Positions 33,440 through 43,189 are shown, counted from the stretch's first letter. The stretch: DNA of 64,000 nucleotides from DASSJT01 sp963715025 (GCA_963715025.1 CAVQQQ010000002.1:62001-126000), one strand, 5' to 3'. Notes: a model not told the origin generated them from the letters alone. Translations and numbers: made by a program.

Positions 33440-33570
33440 AGGTAGGTCATGAGTGCCAGCGTTCAGCCCCGGCTTGCTGGCCGGCAACCCTCCTCCGCGG
33501 TGGGGTGCCCCGGGTGAGGACCTGGCGGGTGGTCCTGTGCAGCAGGACGCCCCGCAAGCGCGGGAATCCT
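33440..33570 (+). promoter_or_regulatory. SAM-IV riboswitch controlling metY
   Basis: GGTCATGAGTGCCAGCG (33445 onward), CAGCCCCGGCTTGCTGGCCG, GGCAACCCTCCTCCGCGGTG, GGGTGCCCCGGGTGAGGACC: the conserved core of the actinobacterial SAM-IV aptamer, with the P1 pairing GGTCAT.../...GAGGACC-like ends. About 110 bases upstream of the metY ATG (33682), with the RBS at 33668-33676. S-adenosylmethionine binding is expected to turn the gene down. Confidence 0.8.
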
Positions 33571-33681
33571 TTCTCAGATGCGTTTCCCGCACCGTCGGCG
33601 GCGGTGCCCATTCCCACTGTCGCGGCGGGCCGGCATACGACTTCTGCTCCGGAGCGGGGCACGAACTGAAAGGGAACCACC

Positions 33682-35007
33682 ATGGCCGAGCAGGCACCCA
33701 ACTGGTCGTTCGAGACCCGCCAGGTCCACGTCGGGCAGGAGCCCGACGCCGCGACCGGCGCCCGCGCACTGCCGATCTACCAGACGACGTCGTACGTGTT
33801 CAAGGACACCGACCACGCCGCAAATCTGTTTGCCCTCAAGGAATTCGGCAACATCTACACCCGGATCATGAATCCGACGCAGGATGCGGTCGAGCAGCGT
33901 CTCGCCTCGCTGGAGGGCGGTGTGGGTGCCCTGTTGGTGAGCTCCGGGCAGGCCGCCGAGACCATCGCGATCCTCAACCTCGCCGAGGCGGGCGACCACG
34001 TGGTCGCCAGCCCGTCCCTCTACGGCGGCACCTACAACCTGCTGCACTACACGCTGCCGAAGTACGGCATCGAGGTGACCTTCGTCGAGAACCCCGACGA
34101 CCTCGAGTCGTGGCGGGCAGCCGTGCGCCCCAACACCAAGGCGTTCTTCGGCGAGACCATCTCCAACCCCAAGCAGGACCTGCTCGACATCGAGGGGGTC
34201 GCGGGGGTGGCCCACGGGGCGGGAGTGCCGCTGATCGTCGACAACACGGTTGCGACGCCCTACTTGATCCGCCCGCTGGAGTGGGGTGCGGACGTAGTGG
34301 TGCACTCTGCGACCAAATACCTTGGGGGACACGGCACCTCGATCGCGGGGGTGATCGTCGACAGCGGTCGGTTCGACTACGCCGAGGACCCGGCGAAGTT
34401 CCCCAACTTCAACGAGCCCGACCCGAGCTACCACGGCCTGCGCTACGGACCGGACCTCGGCGTCGGCAGCGCGCTGGGTGCCAACCTCGCGTTCATCCTC
34501 AAGGCACGGGTCCAGCTGCTGCGCGACCTCGGGCCGGCTGTGGCGCCGTTCAACGCCTTCCTGATCGCGCAGGGCCTCGAGACGCTGAGCTTGCGGATCG
34601 AGCGCCACGTCGACAACGCACTGCGGGTCGCCCACTGGCTCGAGGCGCGCGACGAGGTGGAGTCGGTGGCGTATGCCGGCCTGCCCAGCTCCCCGTGGAA
34701 CGGCCTGGCCCGCAAATACGCGCCTCGCGGTGCTGGCGCCGTGCTGGCCTTCGAGATCAAGGGCGGCATCGAGGCGGGGCGCCGATTCGTCAACGCCCTG
34801 AAGCTGCACTCGCACGTGGCCAACATCGGCGATGTGCGATCCCTGGTGATCCACCCGGCCTCCACGACGCACAGCCAGCTCTCCGAGGAGGAGCAGCGAT
34901 CAGCGGGCGTCACTCCCGGACTGGTGCGGCTCGCCGTCGGGATCGAGCACATCGACGACATCCTGGCCGACCTGGAGCAGGGCTTCATCGCGGCCAAGGA
35001 GGCCTGA
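33682..35007 (+). CDS. metY: O-acetylhomoserine (thiol)-lyase (bifunctional O-acetylhomoserine/cysteine synthase type)
   Basis: 441 residues, Cys/Met metabolism PLP enzyme. RQVHVGQEPDAATGARALPI and YQTTSYVFKDTDHAANLFAL start; MNPTQDAVEQRLASLEGG; the Schiff-base lysine is in HSATKYLGGHGTS (about residue 212); C-terminal VIHPASTTHSQLSEEEQRSA and GVTPGLVRLAVGIEHIDDIL are conserved. Converts O-acetylhomoserine plus sulfide to homocysteine (direct sulfhydrylation). Preceded by a SAM-IV riboswitch. The partner metX is 17 kb downstream under its own SAM-IV element. RBS GAAAGGGAACCACC. Confidence 0.93.
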   Translation: MAEQAPNWSFETRQVHVGQEPDAATGARALPIYQTTSYVFKDTDHAANLFALKEFGNIYTRIMNPTQDAVEQRLASLEGGVGALLVSSGQAAETIAILNLAEAGDHVVASPSLYGGTYNLLHYTLPKYGIEVTFVENPDDLESWRAAVRPNTKAFFGETISNPKQDLLDIEGVAGVAHGAGVPLIVDNTVATPYLIRPLEWGADVVVHSATKYLGGHGTSIAGVIVDSGRFDYAEDPAKFPNFNEPDPSYHGLRYGPDLGVGSALGANLAFILKARVQLLRDLGPAVAPFNAFLIAQGLETLSLRIERHVDNALRVAHWLEARDEVESVAYAGLPSSPWNGLARKYAPRGAGAVLAFEIKGGIEAGRRFVNALKLHSHVANIGDVRSLVIHPASTTHSQLSEEEQRSAGVTPGLVRLAVGIEHIDDILADLEQGFIAAKEA

Positions 35008-35013
35008 CCCTTT

Positions 35014-35050
35014 CGCATGGTCCCGGGCGGTCCGTACCCGGGACCATGCG
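35014..35050 (+). terminator. Hairpin after metY
   Basis: 14-bp perfect stem CGCATGGTCCCGGG/CCCGGGACCATGCG (35014-35027 with 35037-35050) and 9-base loop, 7 bases after the stop. Confidence 0.75.
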
Positions 35051-35101
35051 GGTGTGGAAAACGACTCGGCCCGATCCGCGGTTCTTCCTACGCTGCAGGG
35101 C

Positions 35102-35389
35102 ATGACTGCGATGAGGGTAGACGCTGACGACGTCGCGGCGCTGGGGGAGTCACTGCTGCAGCTGAGCCACTACCTGAGCCAACACCGAGCCACGGCCGAC
35201 CAGCGGAGCGCCATGGGCAGGGGGTCGGCGGGCGGCGCTCTCGACGCTGTGCTGTCCGACTGGGAGCTGAGGCGCCACGAGATCTGCGCCCACCTCGACC
35301 GGCTGGGCGAGTCGGCACGGACGGCAGGGGCTGCGTACATCTCCACCGAGGCGGCCGTGGAGCGGCTTGCGGGGGTTGCAGGGCCGTGA
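35102..35389 (+). CDS. Small WXG100-like protein
   Basis: 95 residues, all helical: VDADDVAALGESLLQLSHYL, then RSAMGRGSAGGALDAVLSDW, then ICAHLDRLGESARTAGAAYI. Length and the GxAGGALDAVLxDWE turn resemble WXG100-like secretion partners of type VII systems. ATG 35102 is preferred (leaderless TACGCT at 35089-35094). Overlaps the next gene by four bases (GTGA). Confidence 0.7.
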   Translation: MTAMRVDADDVAALGESLLQLSHYLSQHRATADQRSAMGRGSAGGALDAVLSDWELRRHEICAHLDRLGESARTAGAAYISTEAAVERLAGVAGP

Positions 35390-36540
35390 TCCCAGGCCTC
35401 GAGCCCATCACCGGCGATCCGGACGCTGTCGAGGGCAAGGCGGTTCAGCTCAGGGTCATGGCCTTGCGCTTCCACCGGGCCAACGACGTGCTCACCGTCC
35501 TCTCGACCTCGGCCGAGTGGACCGGACCTGCCGGGTCGGCCTTCGCCGAGAGGGTGCGGGCGATGCCGACCCTCCTGTGCAGCGTCGCCGAGCGCTTCGC
35601 GCAGGCGGCTGGCGCCCTGGCCGAGTTCGCACCGGGGCTGCGGGCTGCCCAGCGGCTCTGCGACCGTGCCATCGACGACCACGGCGACCAGCTCCGCGAA
35701 CTCGACCGGCTGGACGCAGAGCTAGTCCGAGCACGGGCAAGCGGCGACCTGTCGTCCGTCGACCGCCTGATGGCGAACCGCCTGGCGTGCGTCCTGAGGA
35801 TCCACGATGCCGAGCGCCGACATGCGGCAGCCGTGGCGGCGTTCGACGAGGCCGACCAGTGCTGCGCCGCGCGCCTGTTCAGGGCCTCCCACGATGCCCT
35901 GGACGACTCCTTCGCCTATGACCTGGCTACCGGTACGGCGCGCCTCGCCGACGGAGTGTCGATGCGCGCAGGCCAGTTCTGGTGGGTGCCCGGCGTCGGC
36001 GAGGGCGCCCAGGGCCTGGCACTCGCCGGCGGGGTCGCCAGCACTCTCCTTCGATCCGCGGTCAAGGCCGTCTACGACGACGGATCGTGGAAGTCCATCG
36101 GCGTCAACGCGGGTCTGCTCTCGGTCGCTCCGATCGGGCGGGGCCTCAAGGCGATGGGTCTCGCCCGTGCAGGCGCCACTGCGGCTCCGGCCATCAAGTC
36201 CGTGTCGGCCCCGCGGACCTTGGCCCAGTTCCGCGACCGCCCGCTGATGGGTGCGTGGGCCCGGGAGACGGTGCTCACCAGCGCCGAGTTCCGCATCGCC
36301 CAGGAGGCGGCCGACGACCTTGGCCGCGTCGCCAGCGCCGGCCGGATGGCGCGCTGGCCCGTCAAGGCCTCCGTGGGCCTGCGGATCGCCGACCAGGGGT
36401 GCACGCGCGCCGGCCAGCTCACGACCCTGAGCGCAGTGGCCCCCAGCGAGCCCATCCCGCCTTCGCCGAGCCCGTCGGAGACGCCGGCGGCCGACGCCGC
36501 GCTGCCATGCCAGTCGGCGTCCCCTGGCATCCCGCGCTGA
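35386..36540 (+). CDS. Large WXG100-like/T7SS-associated protein of unknown activity
   Basis: 384 residues. The N-terminal helical hairpin carries the WxG motif in SAEWTGPAGSAFAERVRAMP, the hallmark of WXG100/LXG secreted substrates, followed by helices. The rest (VYDDGSWKSIGVNAGLLSVA, then GRGLKAMGLARAGATAAPAI) is alpha-rich and ends in a Pro/Ser-rich tail, with no recognised toxin or nuclease motif. The GTG start at 35386 overlaps the upstream small gene, as in WXG/LXG pairs. No ESX core gene is visible; the pair may rely on a distant secretion locus or be a remnant. Confidence 0.7.
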   Translation: MIPGLEPITGDPDAVEGKAVQLRVMALRFHRANDVLTVLSTSAEWTGPAGSAFAERVRAMPTLLCSVAERFAQAAGALAEFAPGLRAAQRLCDRAIDDHGDQLRELDRLDAELVRARASGDLSSVDRLMANRLACVLRIHDAERRHAAAVAAFDEADQCCAARLFRASHDALDDSFAYDLATGTARLADGVSMRAGQFWWVPGVGEGAQGLALAGGVASTLLRSAVKAVYDDGSWKSIGVNAGLLSVAPIGRGLKAMGLARAGATAAPAIKSVSAPRTLAQFRDRPLMGAWARETVLTSAEFRIAQEAADDLGRVASAGRMARWPVKASVGLRIADQGCTRAGQLTTLSAVAPSEPIPPSPSPSETPAADAALPCQSASPGIPR

Positions 36541-36610
36541 GCACTCGCGCGGTGCCGAGCACTCGAAAACGCCCCGCGATCGCCCTGGGCGCCGACCGTA
36601 TGCTGACCGC

Positions 36611-39600
36611 ATGTCCGCCCCGAACTCTCCGCAGCCCTCGGCTGCCCAGAGCAGGAACGGGCGAGGTCGGGGCCGACGCCGCTCGCCGAGCCGCGCACGC
36701 ACCAGCCCCCCGCGAGCGGTCCCGCACCGGCGCAAGGTCCCGTTGCCCGACCTGCACTACCCCGAGCACCTTCCGGTCGTCGAGCGCCGCGACGAGATCG
36801 CCGAGGCCATCCGGGCGCACCAGGTCGTCGTCATTGCCGGCGAGACCGGGTCGGGCAAGACCACCCAGATACCCAAGATCTGCCTCGAGGTGGGGCGCGG
36901 CCAGACTGGCCAGATCGGCCACACCCAGCCTCGCCGCATTGCCGCGCGCTCGGTCGCCGAGCGCATCGCCGAGGAGCTCCAGGTGGAGCTCGGAGGCGCG
37001 ATCGGCTACCAGGTGCGCTTCACCGACCACTCCGGAGACCAGACGCTGGTCAAGGTCATGACCGACGGCATCCTGCTCAACGAGATGCAGCGTGATCGCG
37101 ACCTGCGCCGCTACGACACGATCATCATCGACGAGGCCCACGAGCGCAGTCTCAACATCGACTTCATCCTCGGCTACCTCAAGCAGCTTCTACCGCGCCG
37201 CCCTGACCTCAAGGTCATCGTCACCAGCGCCACCATCGACCCTGAGCGATTCGCGGAGCACTTCGCGGCGCCCGACGGCACGCCTGCCCCGATCGTCGAG
37301 GTGTCCGGCCGCACCTACCCGGTCGAGGTCCGCTACCGGCCCCTCTCCGATCCAGAGCGGCCCGACGACGACCGCGACCAGGTCACCGGCATCTGCGAGG
37401 CAGTAGAAGAGCTGTGGACCGAGCGGTCCGGCCGCGACGGGGCGGGGGAGGACATCCTCGTCTTCCTCTCCGGCGAGCGCGAGATCCGCGATACGGCAGA
37501 CGCCCTTGCGGGGATGGCACTCCCGCAGACCGAGGTGCTGCCGTTGTTCGCGCGCCTGTCCGCAGCCGAGCAGCATCGCGTCTTCGGCCGCCACTCCGGC
37601 CGCCGGGTCGTGCTCGCCACCAACGTCGCCGAGACCTCGCTCACCGTCCCGGGCATCCGCTACGTCGTCGATGCCGGCACCGCGCGCATCTCCCGCTACA
37701 GCCAGCGCACCAAGGTCCAGCGCCTGCCCATCGAGCCGATCTCACAGGCCAGTGCCCAGCAGCGCGCCGGCCGCTGCGGCCGGGTGGCCGACGGCATCTG
37801 CATTCGCCTGTACTCCGCGGCCGACTACGAGGCTCGGCCTGAGTTCACCGAGCCGGAGATCCAGCGCACCAGTCTCGCGGCCGTCATCCTCCAGATGACG
37901 GCGCTGGGGCTCGGTGACATCGCCCGCTTCCCCTTCGTCGACGCGCCGGACTCGCGGCAGGTCGCCGACGGCATACGGCTCCTGGAGGAGCTCCAGGCCT
38001 TCGAGCCTGCCACCCAGACGGGGTATACCGGCCAGTCGGCTTCACCACAGAAGCCCGGGCCCCAGGAGACCCCCGTGGCGGGCGACGGCTCCGACGGTGC
38101 CGAAGGTGCCGGCAGTGAGCGTCCCCCCGGCTCCGGCCGTGCTGGGCGCGGGGGCGCACGCGGTCGCGGACGCAGGCTCACGGCATACGGTCGCTCCCTC
38201 GCCCGCCTGCCGGTGGACCCCCGCCTGGGCCGCATGCTCCTGGAGGCCGACCGGCTTGGCTGCACCCGCGAGGTCCTGGTCATCGTGGCGGCCCTCTCGA
38301 TGCAGGACCCCCGCGAGCGGCCGGTCGAGAAGCAGCAGCAGGCGGACCAGGCCCACGCACGGTTCCGCGACCAGCACAGCGACTTCGCCACGCTGCACAA
38401 CCTGTGGCGCTACCTCCGGCAGCAGCAGAAGGCACTGAGCAGCAGCGCTTTCCGCCGCATGTGCAAGAGCGAGTTCCTGCACTACCTGCGCGTGCGCGAG
38501 TGGCAGGACCTGCACAGCCAACTGCGGCAGGCGTGCCGGCAACAGGGGCTCAACCCCGACCAGTCGACCTCGACGGGCGAGGACGAGCCCGACTGGGACC
38601 GCATCCACCAGGCCGTGCTGGCCGGACTCCTGTCCCACATCGGGCTGCGCGACGAGGTGAAGCGCGACTACCTGGGGGCCCGGGGCGCGCGGTTCGCGAT
38701 CTCGCCCGGCTCGACCCTCTTCCGGCGCCAGCCCGACTTCGTCATGGCGGCCGAGCTGGTCGAGACCAGCCGCCTGTGGGCCCGCACCAACGCCCGCATC
38801 GACCCTCTCTGGGCCGAGCGGGCTGCGCCGCACCTGGTGAAGCGCAGCTACAGCGAGCCCCGGTGGTCGCTGAAGCAGGGTGCCGCACTGGCCACCGAGC
38901 GGGTCACGCTGTACGGCGTCCCACTCGTCGCCGGCCGCACGGTGCAGTACGGCCGGATCAATCCCGAGGAGTCGCGGGACCTGTTCATCCGGCACGCGCT
39001 GGTCGAGGGGGAGTGGGAGACCCGGCACGAGTTCTGGCGGTCCAACCAGCAGCTGCTGCGACGGCTTGGCGAGCTCGAGGCGCGGGCCCGGCGGCGCGAC
39101 CTGATCGTCGACGACGAGGTGCTCTTCTCGTTCTACGACAAGCGGATTCCCGCCGACGTGTACTCCCAGCGCCATTTCGACACCTGGTGGAAGACGGCCC
39201 GGCGGGACACGCCCGACCTGCTGAGGTTCACCGAGGACGTGCTCACCCGCGACTCGGCGGAGGAGGTGTCGGCGCGCGACTACCCGCGGGTGTGGCGCCA
39301 AGACGGGCTGCAGCTGGCCCTGACCTACCAGTTCTCGCCGGGCTCCGCAGCGGATGGCGTCACCGTGCACATACCGCTCGCTCTGCTCAACCGGGTGTCC
39401 GACCGGGGCTTCGACTGGCAGGTCCCTGGCCTGCGCCAGGAGCTGGCGACCGCTCTCATCCGGTCGCTGCCCAAGGCGACGCGCACTCACTTCGTGCCAG
39501 CCCCTGACCACGCGGCCGCGGCCCTCGCCCTAGTCGACCCGGAGCGCGGCAGCCTGGTCGAAGAGCTGGGGCGGGCCCTGCGCGAGCGAACCGGGGTCCG

Positions 39601-40651
39601 GTTCGGCACCGAGGAGTTCGACGTGGAGCGGGTGCCCGACCATCTGCGCATCACCTTCAGCGTCGAGGACGAGAGGCGCCGCCCGGTCGGACAGGGCAAG
39701 GACCTGGGGCGGCTGCGGGACGAGCTTGCCGGCTCGCTGCAGCAGGGCATGTCCCGGGCCAGCGCCTCCATCGAGCGCGACGGCATCACGGCCTGGGACT
39801 TCGGCGCGCTCCCGGAGACCTTCGAGGGGCGATCCGGCAAGCACACGGTGCGGGGCTTCCCAGCTCTGGTCGACCAGCGCAGCAGCGTGGCCCTCCGGGT
39901 CCTGCCCGACGCGGGCGAGGCTCGAGCAGCCACTCAGCGGGGTGTGCGGAGGCTCCTGCTTCTGAACACGTCGGCGCCGTGGAAGCGCGTCCTGGCCAGG
40001 CTCACGAACGCCCAGAAGCTCGCCCTCGGCCAGAACCCCCACGGGAGCGTCCCCGCCCTGCTCGAGGACTGCCTCGCCTGTGCCGTCGACGCCATCGTGG
40101 CCGAGCGGACCGCGGGAGATGTGCGCGATGCCGACGCCTTCGCCGACGTGCTGACAGCGGTGCGGACCCACGTCGCGGCCCGGGTGCTCCAGGTCGTCGA
40201 CGCAGTGGAGCCGGTGCTCGCGCTCTCCGCCGAGGTGCAGCGGGCCTTGCCGAGGCTCGACGCTCCTGCTCTCGCGTCGACGGCGGCGGACCTGCGGGCG
40301 CAGTGGGAGAGCCTCATCCGTCCGGGATTCGTGGCCGATACGGGGCTCGCACGGCTGCCCGAGGTGCAGCGGTACCTGCGGGCCATGCTGGTGCGCATCG
40401 ACCGGGCCGTCGAGTCGCCGAGTCGGGACGCCGCCGTGCAGGAGACGGTCGACCGGGTCGAGGAGGCCTATGCCGACCTGCTCGACTCCCTGCCCCGCAG
40501 CCGGCCCAGTGCAGCACACCGCCCCGACATCGAGGCGATCGGCTGGATGGTCGAGGAGCTCCGGGTGAGCCTGTTCGCGAACCGCCTCGGCACGGCGTAC
40601 CCCGTCTCGGAGAAGCGCATCCTCAGGGCCATTGCGGCCGTCGAGGTGTGA
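36611..40651 (+). CDS. hrpA: ATP-dependent RNA helicase HrpA
   Basis: 1346 residues, DEAH-box. Motif I GETGSGKTTQIPKI near residue 76; DEAHERSLNIDFIL near residue 173; SAT and ATNVAETSLTVPGIRYVVDA; then the winged-helix/ratchet region, OB-like and the HrpA-specific DUF3418 C-terminal half (RHALVEGEWETRHEFWRSNQ, then SFYDKRIPADVYSQRHFDTW). A low-complexity Gly/Ser/Pro/Arg linker (about residues 475-515) is inserted between the helicase domains, a common actinobacterial feature. Leaderless-style TATGCT at 36599-36604 precedes the ATG. Unwinds structured RNA in ribosome assembly or mRNA processing. Confidence 0.93.
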   Translation: MSAPNSPQPSAAQSRNGRGRGRRRSPSRARTSPPRAVPHRRKVPLPDLHYPEHLPVVERRDEIAEAIRAHQVVVIAGETGSGKTTQIPKICLEVGRGQTGQIGHTQPRRIAARSVAERIAEELQVELGGAIGYQVRFTDHSGDQTLVKVMTDGILLNEMQRDRDLRRYDTIIIDEAHERSLNIDFILGYLKQLLPRRPDLKVIVTSATIDPERFAEHFAAPDGTPAPIVEVSGRTYPVEVRYRPLSDPERPDDDRDQVTGICEAVEELWTERSGRDGAGEDILVFLSGEREIRDTADALAGMALPQTEVLPLFARLSAAEQHRVFGRHSGRRVVLATNVAETSLTVPGIRYVVDAGTARISRYSQRTKVQRLPIEPISQASAQQRAGRCGRVADGICIRLYSAADYEARPEFTEPEIQRTSLAAVILQMTALGLGDIARFPFVDAPDSRQVADGIRLLEELQAFEPATQTGYTGQSASPQKPGPQETPVAGDGSDGAEGAGSERPPGSGRAGRGGARGRGRRLTAYGRSLARLPVDPRLGRMLLEADRLGCTREVLVIVAALSMQDPRERPVEKQQQADQAHARFRDQHSDFATLHNLWRYLRQQQKALSSSAFRRMCKSEFLHYLRVREWQDLHSQLRQACRQQGLNPDQSTSTGEDEPDWDRIHQAVLAGLLSHIGLRDEVKRDYLGARGARFAISPGSTLFRRQPDFVMAAELVETSRLWARTNARIDPLWAERAAPHLVKRSYSEPRWSLKQGAALATERVTLYGVPLVAGRTVQYGRINPEESRDLFIRHALVEGEWETRHEFWRSNQQLLRRLGELEARARRRDLIVDDEVLFSFYDKRIPADVYSQRHFDTWWKTARRDTPDLLRFTEDVLTRDSAEEVSARDYPRVWRQDGLQLALTYQFSPGSAADGVTVHIPLALLNRVSDRGFDWQVPGLRQELATALIRSLPKATRTHFVPAPDHAAAALALVDPERGSLVEELGRALRERTGVRFGTEEFDVERVPDHLRITFSVEDERRRPVGQGKDLGRLRDELAGSLQQGMSRASASIERDGITAWDFGALPETFEGRSGKHTVRGFPALVDQRSSVALRVLPDAGEARAATQRGVRRLLLLNTSAPWKRVLARLTNAQKLALGQNPHGSVPALLEDCLACAVDAIVAERTAGDVRDADAFADVLTAVRTHVAARVLQVVDAVEPVLALSAEVQRALPRLDAPALASTAADLRAQWESLIRPGFVADTGLARLPEVQRYLRAMLVRIDRAVESPSRDAAVQETVDRVEEAYADLLDSLPRSRPSAAHRPDIEAIGWMVEELRVSLFANRLGTAYPVSEKRILRAIAAVEV

Positions 40652-40677
40652 GGGGAGGCATCCCCTCCGTGCCGGCT

Positions 40678-40706
40678 CACCGGCATACCCCCGATGTATG
40701 CCGGTG
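40678..40706. terminator. CGGCATAC-type hairpin between hrpA and the MFS gene
   Basis: 11-bp perfect stem CACCGGCATAC/GTATGCCGGTG (40678-40688 with 40696-40706), 7-base loop, between convergent genes; contains the same octamer as the 5513, 8107 and 11043 hairpins. Confidence 0.7.
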
Positions 40707-40734
40707 GGCCTGGTTCCCGGGGACAGGCACAGGA

Positions 40735-40765
40735 CGGGGCCTCCGGGATCGTCCCGGGGGCCCCG
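40735..40765. terminator. GC-rich hairpin ahead of the MFS gene end
   Basis: 14-bp stem with one mismatch (CGGGGCCTCCGGGA/TCCCGGGGGCCCCG, 40735-40748 with 40752-40765) and 3-base loop, 16 bases from the convergent MFS stop; intrinsic terminator for that gene. Confidence 0.6.
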
Positions 40766-40780
40766 CCCTGGCCGGCTGGA

Positions 40781-42358
40781 TCAGCCGACAGGCAACGGCT
40801 CTGCCTCGTCGTGCACCGGCTCCGCCCCGTCGTGGGCCAGCTCGCGGTGCTTCACGTTGAGGAACACGAAGGTGATCAGCGCGGCCACCGCCATCATGAC
40901 CGCGGCCACGACGTAGGCCTGGCTGGCCCCGTACGTCCACGCCTGGGTCTCGATCGCCTTCTTGGCTGCGGCCATCTGCTGTGCGCTCGGGCCGGGAGCC
41001 CCCGGCGGGACGCTCGCCTGGGCGGCAGTGGCCAGCTCAGCTGCCTTGTTCTTGAGAGCGCTCACGAAGACCGTGCTGAGCGTGGCCAGACCCAGGGTGC
41101 CGCCGATCTGCTGCATCGTGTTGAGCACCGCGGAGGCCACGGAGGAGTCCTCGTGCTCCACGCCGTGCACGGCAGTCAGCGTCATCGGGACGAAGATCAG
41201 GCCCATGCCGAAGGCGAGGACAACGATCCAGGGCAGGAGGTCGGCGGCGTAGGTGCTGTCGACGCCGAGTCTCGAGAAGCCCCACATGCCGGTCATGGCC
41301 AGGAGCGCACCGGCTCCTGCCGTCCACCGCGGGTCGACCCTCGACATGAGCGCCGACGCGAGCTGTGCGGATGCGACGATGCCGAAGGAGAAGGGCAGGA
41401 ACGCGAGGCCGGTCTTCATCGACGAGTACCCCAGGACGTTCTGGATGTACTGGCCGAGGAAGAAGAACATCGCGAACAGAGCCGCCCCCACGATGAGCAT
41501 CACGACGAACGCTGTCCCGCGAGTCCGGTTGGCGGGGATCCGCAGGGGCAGCAGCGGGTGTGTGGTGGTCCGCTCGATGACCGCGAACGCGAGCAGCAGC
41601 GCCACCCCGATGCCGAGGTAGGTCACGGTCCACGCGTCGGACCAGGAGGTCGTCGCCGCGTGGGTGAGCCCGTAGACCAGCGAGGCCAGGCCCGCGACGG
41701 ACGTGACGGCGCCGGGAATATCGAGGCCACCCGTGCCGCCGTCGGACTCGGTGAGCACACGCGGTGCCATCGCAGCCACCACGATGCCGATGGGGACATT
41801 GATGAAAAAGTTCCATCGCCAGTCGACCTCGGTCAGGGCACCACCGAGGATGAGGCCGATCGCGGCGCCGGCGCCGGACATTGCGGCGAACACACCCATG
41901 GCCCGGTTGCGCTCCTTCCCGGCGGGGAAGGTCGTGGTGATCAGCGCCAGGGCGTTGGGCGCGGCCAGCGCTCCGCCCAGGCCCTGGAGGGCACGCGCGG
42001 CCAGCATCATGGTCTCGTTGGTGGCTAGGCCGCCAGCCAGCGACGCGAGAGCGAAGAGCAGCACGCCGCTGAGGAACAGCCGGCGCCTGCCGTAGAGGTC
42101 GCCGAGGCGCCCGCCCAGGAGCAGGACGCCGCCGAAGGCGAGTGTGTAGATCGTGACCACCCACTGCAGGTTCGCCTGGGAGAACCCCAGGTCTGCCTGC
42201 AGGTGGGGGAGTGCGATGTTCACGATCGTCGCGTCAAGAACGATCATGAGCTGGGCCGCGCAGATGAGGATGAGCGCAAGCCCGAGGTTGCGTGGTGGTG
42301 CGTCGTGCGATGTGAAGTCCGCGGGATCGCGGATCTCCTCAAGGGTGCTTGAGGACAT
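40781..42358 (-). CDS. MFS drug efflux transporter (DHA2, 14-TMS EmrB/QacA family)
   Basis: 525 residues from ATG 42358 with GAGGGGAACCC upstream. Motif A GGVLLLGGRLGDLYGRRRLF, motif C GAAIGLILGGALTEVDWRW, and FAVIERTTTHPLLPLRIPAN are typical; about 14 membrane helices; a hydrophilic tail ends HDGAEPVHDEAEPLPVG. Probably exports drugs or toxic compounds. Paired with a TetR regulator 115 bases upstream on the same strand, whose operator lies further upstream, so a regulated operon. Confidence 0.9.
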   Translation of the reverse strand: MSSSTLEEIRDPADFTSHDAPPRNLGLALILICAAQLMIVLDATIVNIALPHLQADLGFSQANLQWVVTIYTLAFGGVLLLGGRLGDLYGRRRLFLSGVLLFALASLAGGLATNETMMLAARALQGLGGALAAPNALALITTTFPAGKERNRAMGVFAAMSGAGAAIGLILGGALTEVDWRWNFFINVPIGIVVAAMAPRVLTESDGGTGGLDIPGAVTSVAGLASLVYGLTHAATTSWSDAWTVTYLGIGVALLLAFAVIERTTTHPLLPLRIPANRTRGTAFVVMLIVGAALFAMFFFLGQYIQNVLGYSSMKTGLAFLPFSFGIVASAQLASALMSRVDPRWTAGAGALLAMTGMWGFSRLGVDSTYAADLLPWIVVLAFGMGLIFVPMTLTAVHGVEHEDSSVASAVLNTMQQIGGTLGLATLSTVFVSALKNKAAELATAAQASVPPGAPGPSAQQMAAAKKAIETQAWTYGASQAYVVAAVMMAVAALITFVFLNVKHRELAHDGAEPVHDEAEPLPVG

Positions 42359-42473
42359 GGGTTCCCCTCTCAAGGTGGTGACATGGGTGATTCAGGGCAT
42401 GGCGGACCGCGGTAACGGCACGTCGGGATTGCGGGACGGCGCCGTCCCGAGAAGGTGGTGCGGGGGAGAGCGC

Positions 42474-43091
42474 CTAGTCGGCCACAGTGGCCGCGCAGGC
42501 CGGCAGGACCACCGAGTCCAGCAGCTGCGTGACGCGCTCCCGTCCAGGGCGTCGCCCGGTCATGAGCGCCTCGTGGAAGCACATGGCCGGCAGGATCATG
42601 AGCAGGGTGTCGAGATCGGCCTCCTTGCCGATCTCACCGCGCCTCTGAGCGTGGGCGAAAACCTGCCGTGCCGCCGCCGTCTTGGGCGCGACGAACCGCG
42701 CTTGGATCCCGGTCAGGAGCTCGGGATCGCGGTGGAGGATGGGCAGGAGGGCGCCCCAGGCGGCAACCAGCCGGGGGTCGACGAGACCTCCATCGGCACA
42801 CGCCTGCGCGAGGAGGTCCTCGCGGAGTGAGCCGGTGTTGGGGTCGTCCTCGGCGGGGCAGCCGATGAGCAGGCCCACGGCGTCGACCACGAGGTCGCGC
42901 TTGTGGGGCCAGCGCCGGTAGAGCGTCGCCTTGGAGGCCTTGGCCTCCGTAGCGACCAAGTCGAAGGTGAGCCGGTCGTAGCCCACCTCGCCCAGCACGC
43001 CAAGAGCCGCGCGCAGAATCTCCTCCTCCCGCTGCCCCTCGACGCGAGGCCGCGTTCGGACGGCTGCAGCTGCCGCTTCGAGTGGTGACAT
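42474..43091 (-). CDS. TetR-family repressor of the MFS efflux gene
   Basis: 205 residues from ATG 43091. HTH: EEEILRAALGVLGEVGYDRL, then FDLVATEAKASKATLYRRWP (recognition helix KATLYRRW), of the AcrR/TetR_C_11 type. Adjacent same-strand DHA2 exporter. An ATGAAACG-N9-CGTTTCAT operator-like palindrome lies about 100 bases upstream (43190-43214). A longer frame upstream is unlikely. Confidence 0.88.
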   Translation of the reverse strand: MSPLEAAAAAVRTRPRVEGQREEEILRAALGVLGEVGYDRLTFDLVATEAKASKATLYRRWPHKRDLVVDAVGLLIGCPAEDDPNTGSLREDLLAQACADGGLVDPRLVAAWGALLPILHRDPELLTGIQARFVAPKTAAARQVFAHAQRRGEIGKEADLDTLLMILPAMCFHEALMTGRRPGRERVTQLLDSVVLPACAATVAD

Positions 43092-43189
43092 CGCTGCCTC
43101 CTTCCTAGCAGGGGCCGGTCTGGGCCAAACTATCGGTCCCTTCGGGGATCGGCCCGTAGCCTGGGCCGGTCGTCGAGGGGCCTGCATCG

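Noticed and set aside
36599..40600. Long antisense open frames across hrpA, metX, rocD and sigA
   Set aside because: GC-skewed third positions make antisense frames in high-GC DNA; sense-strand genes are conserved.
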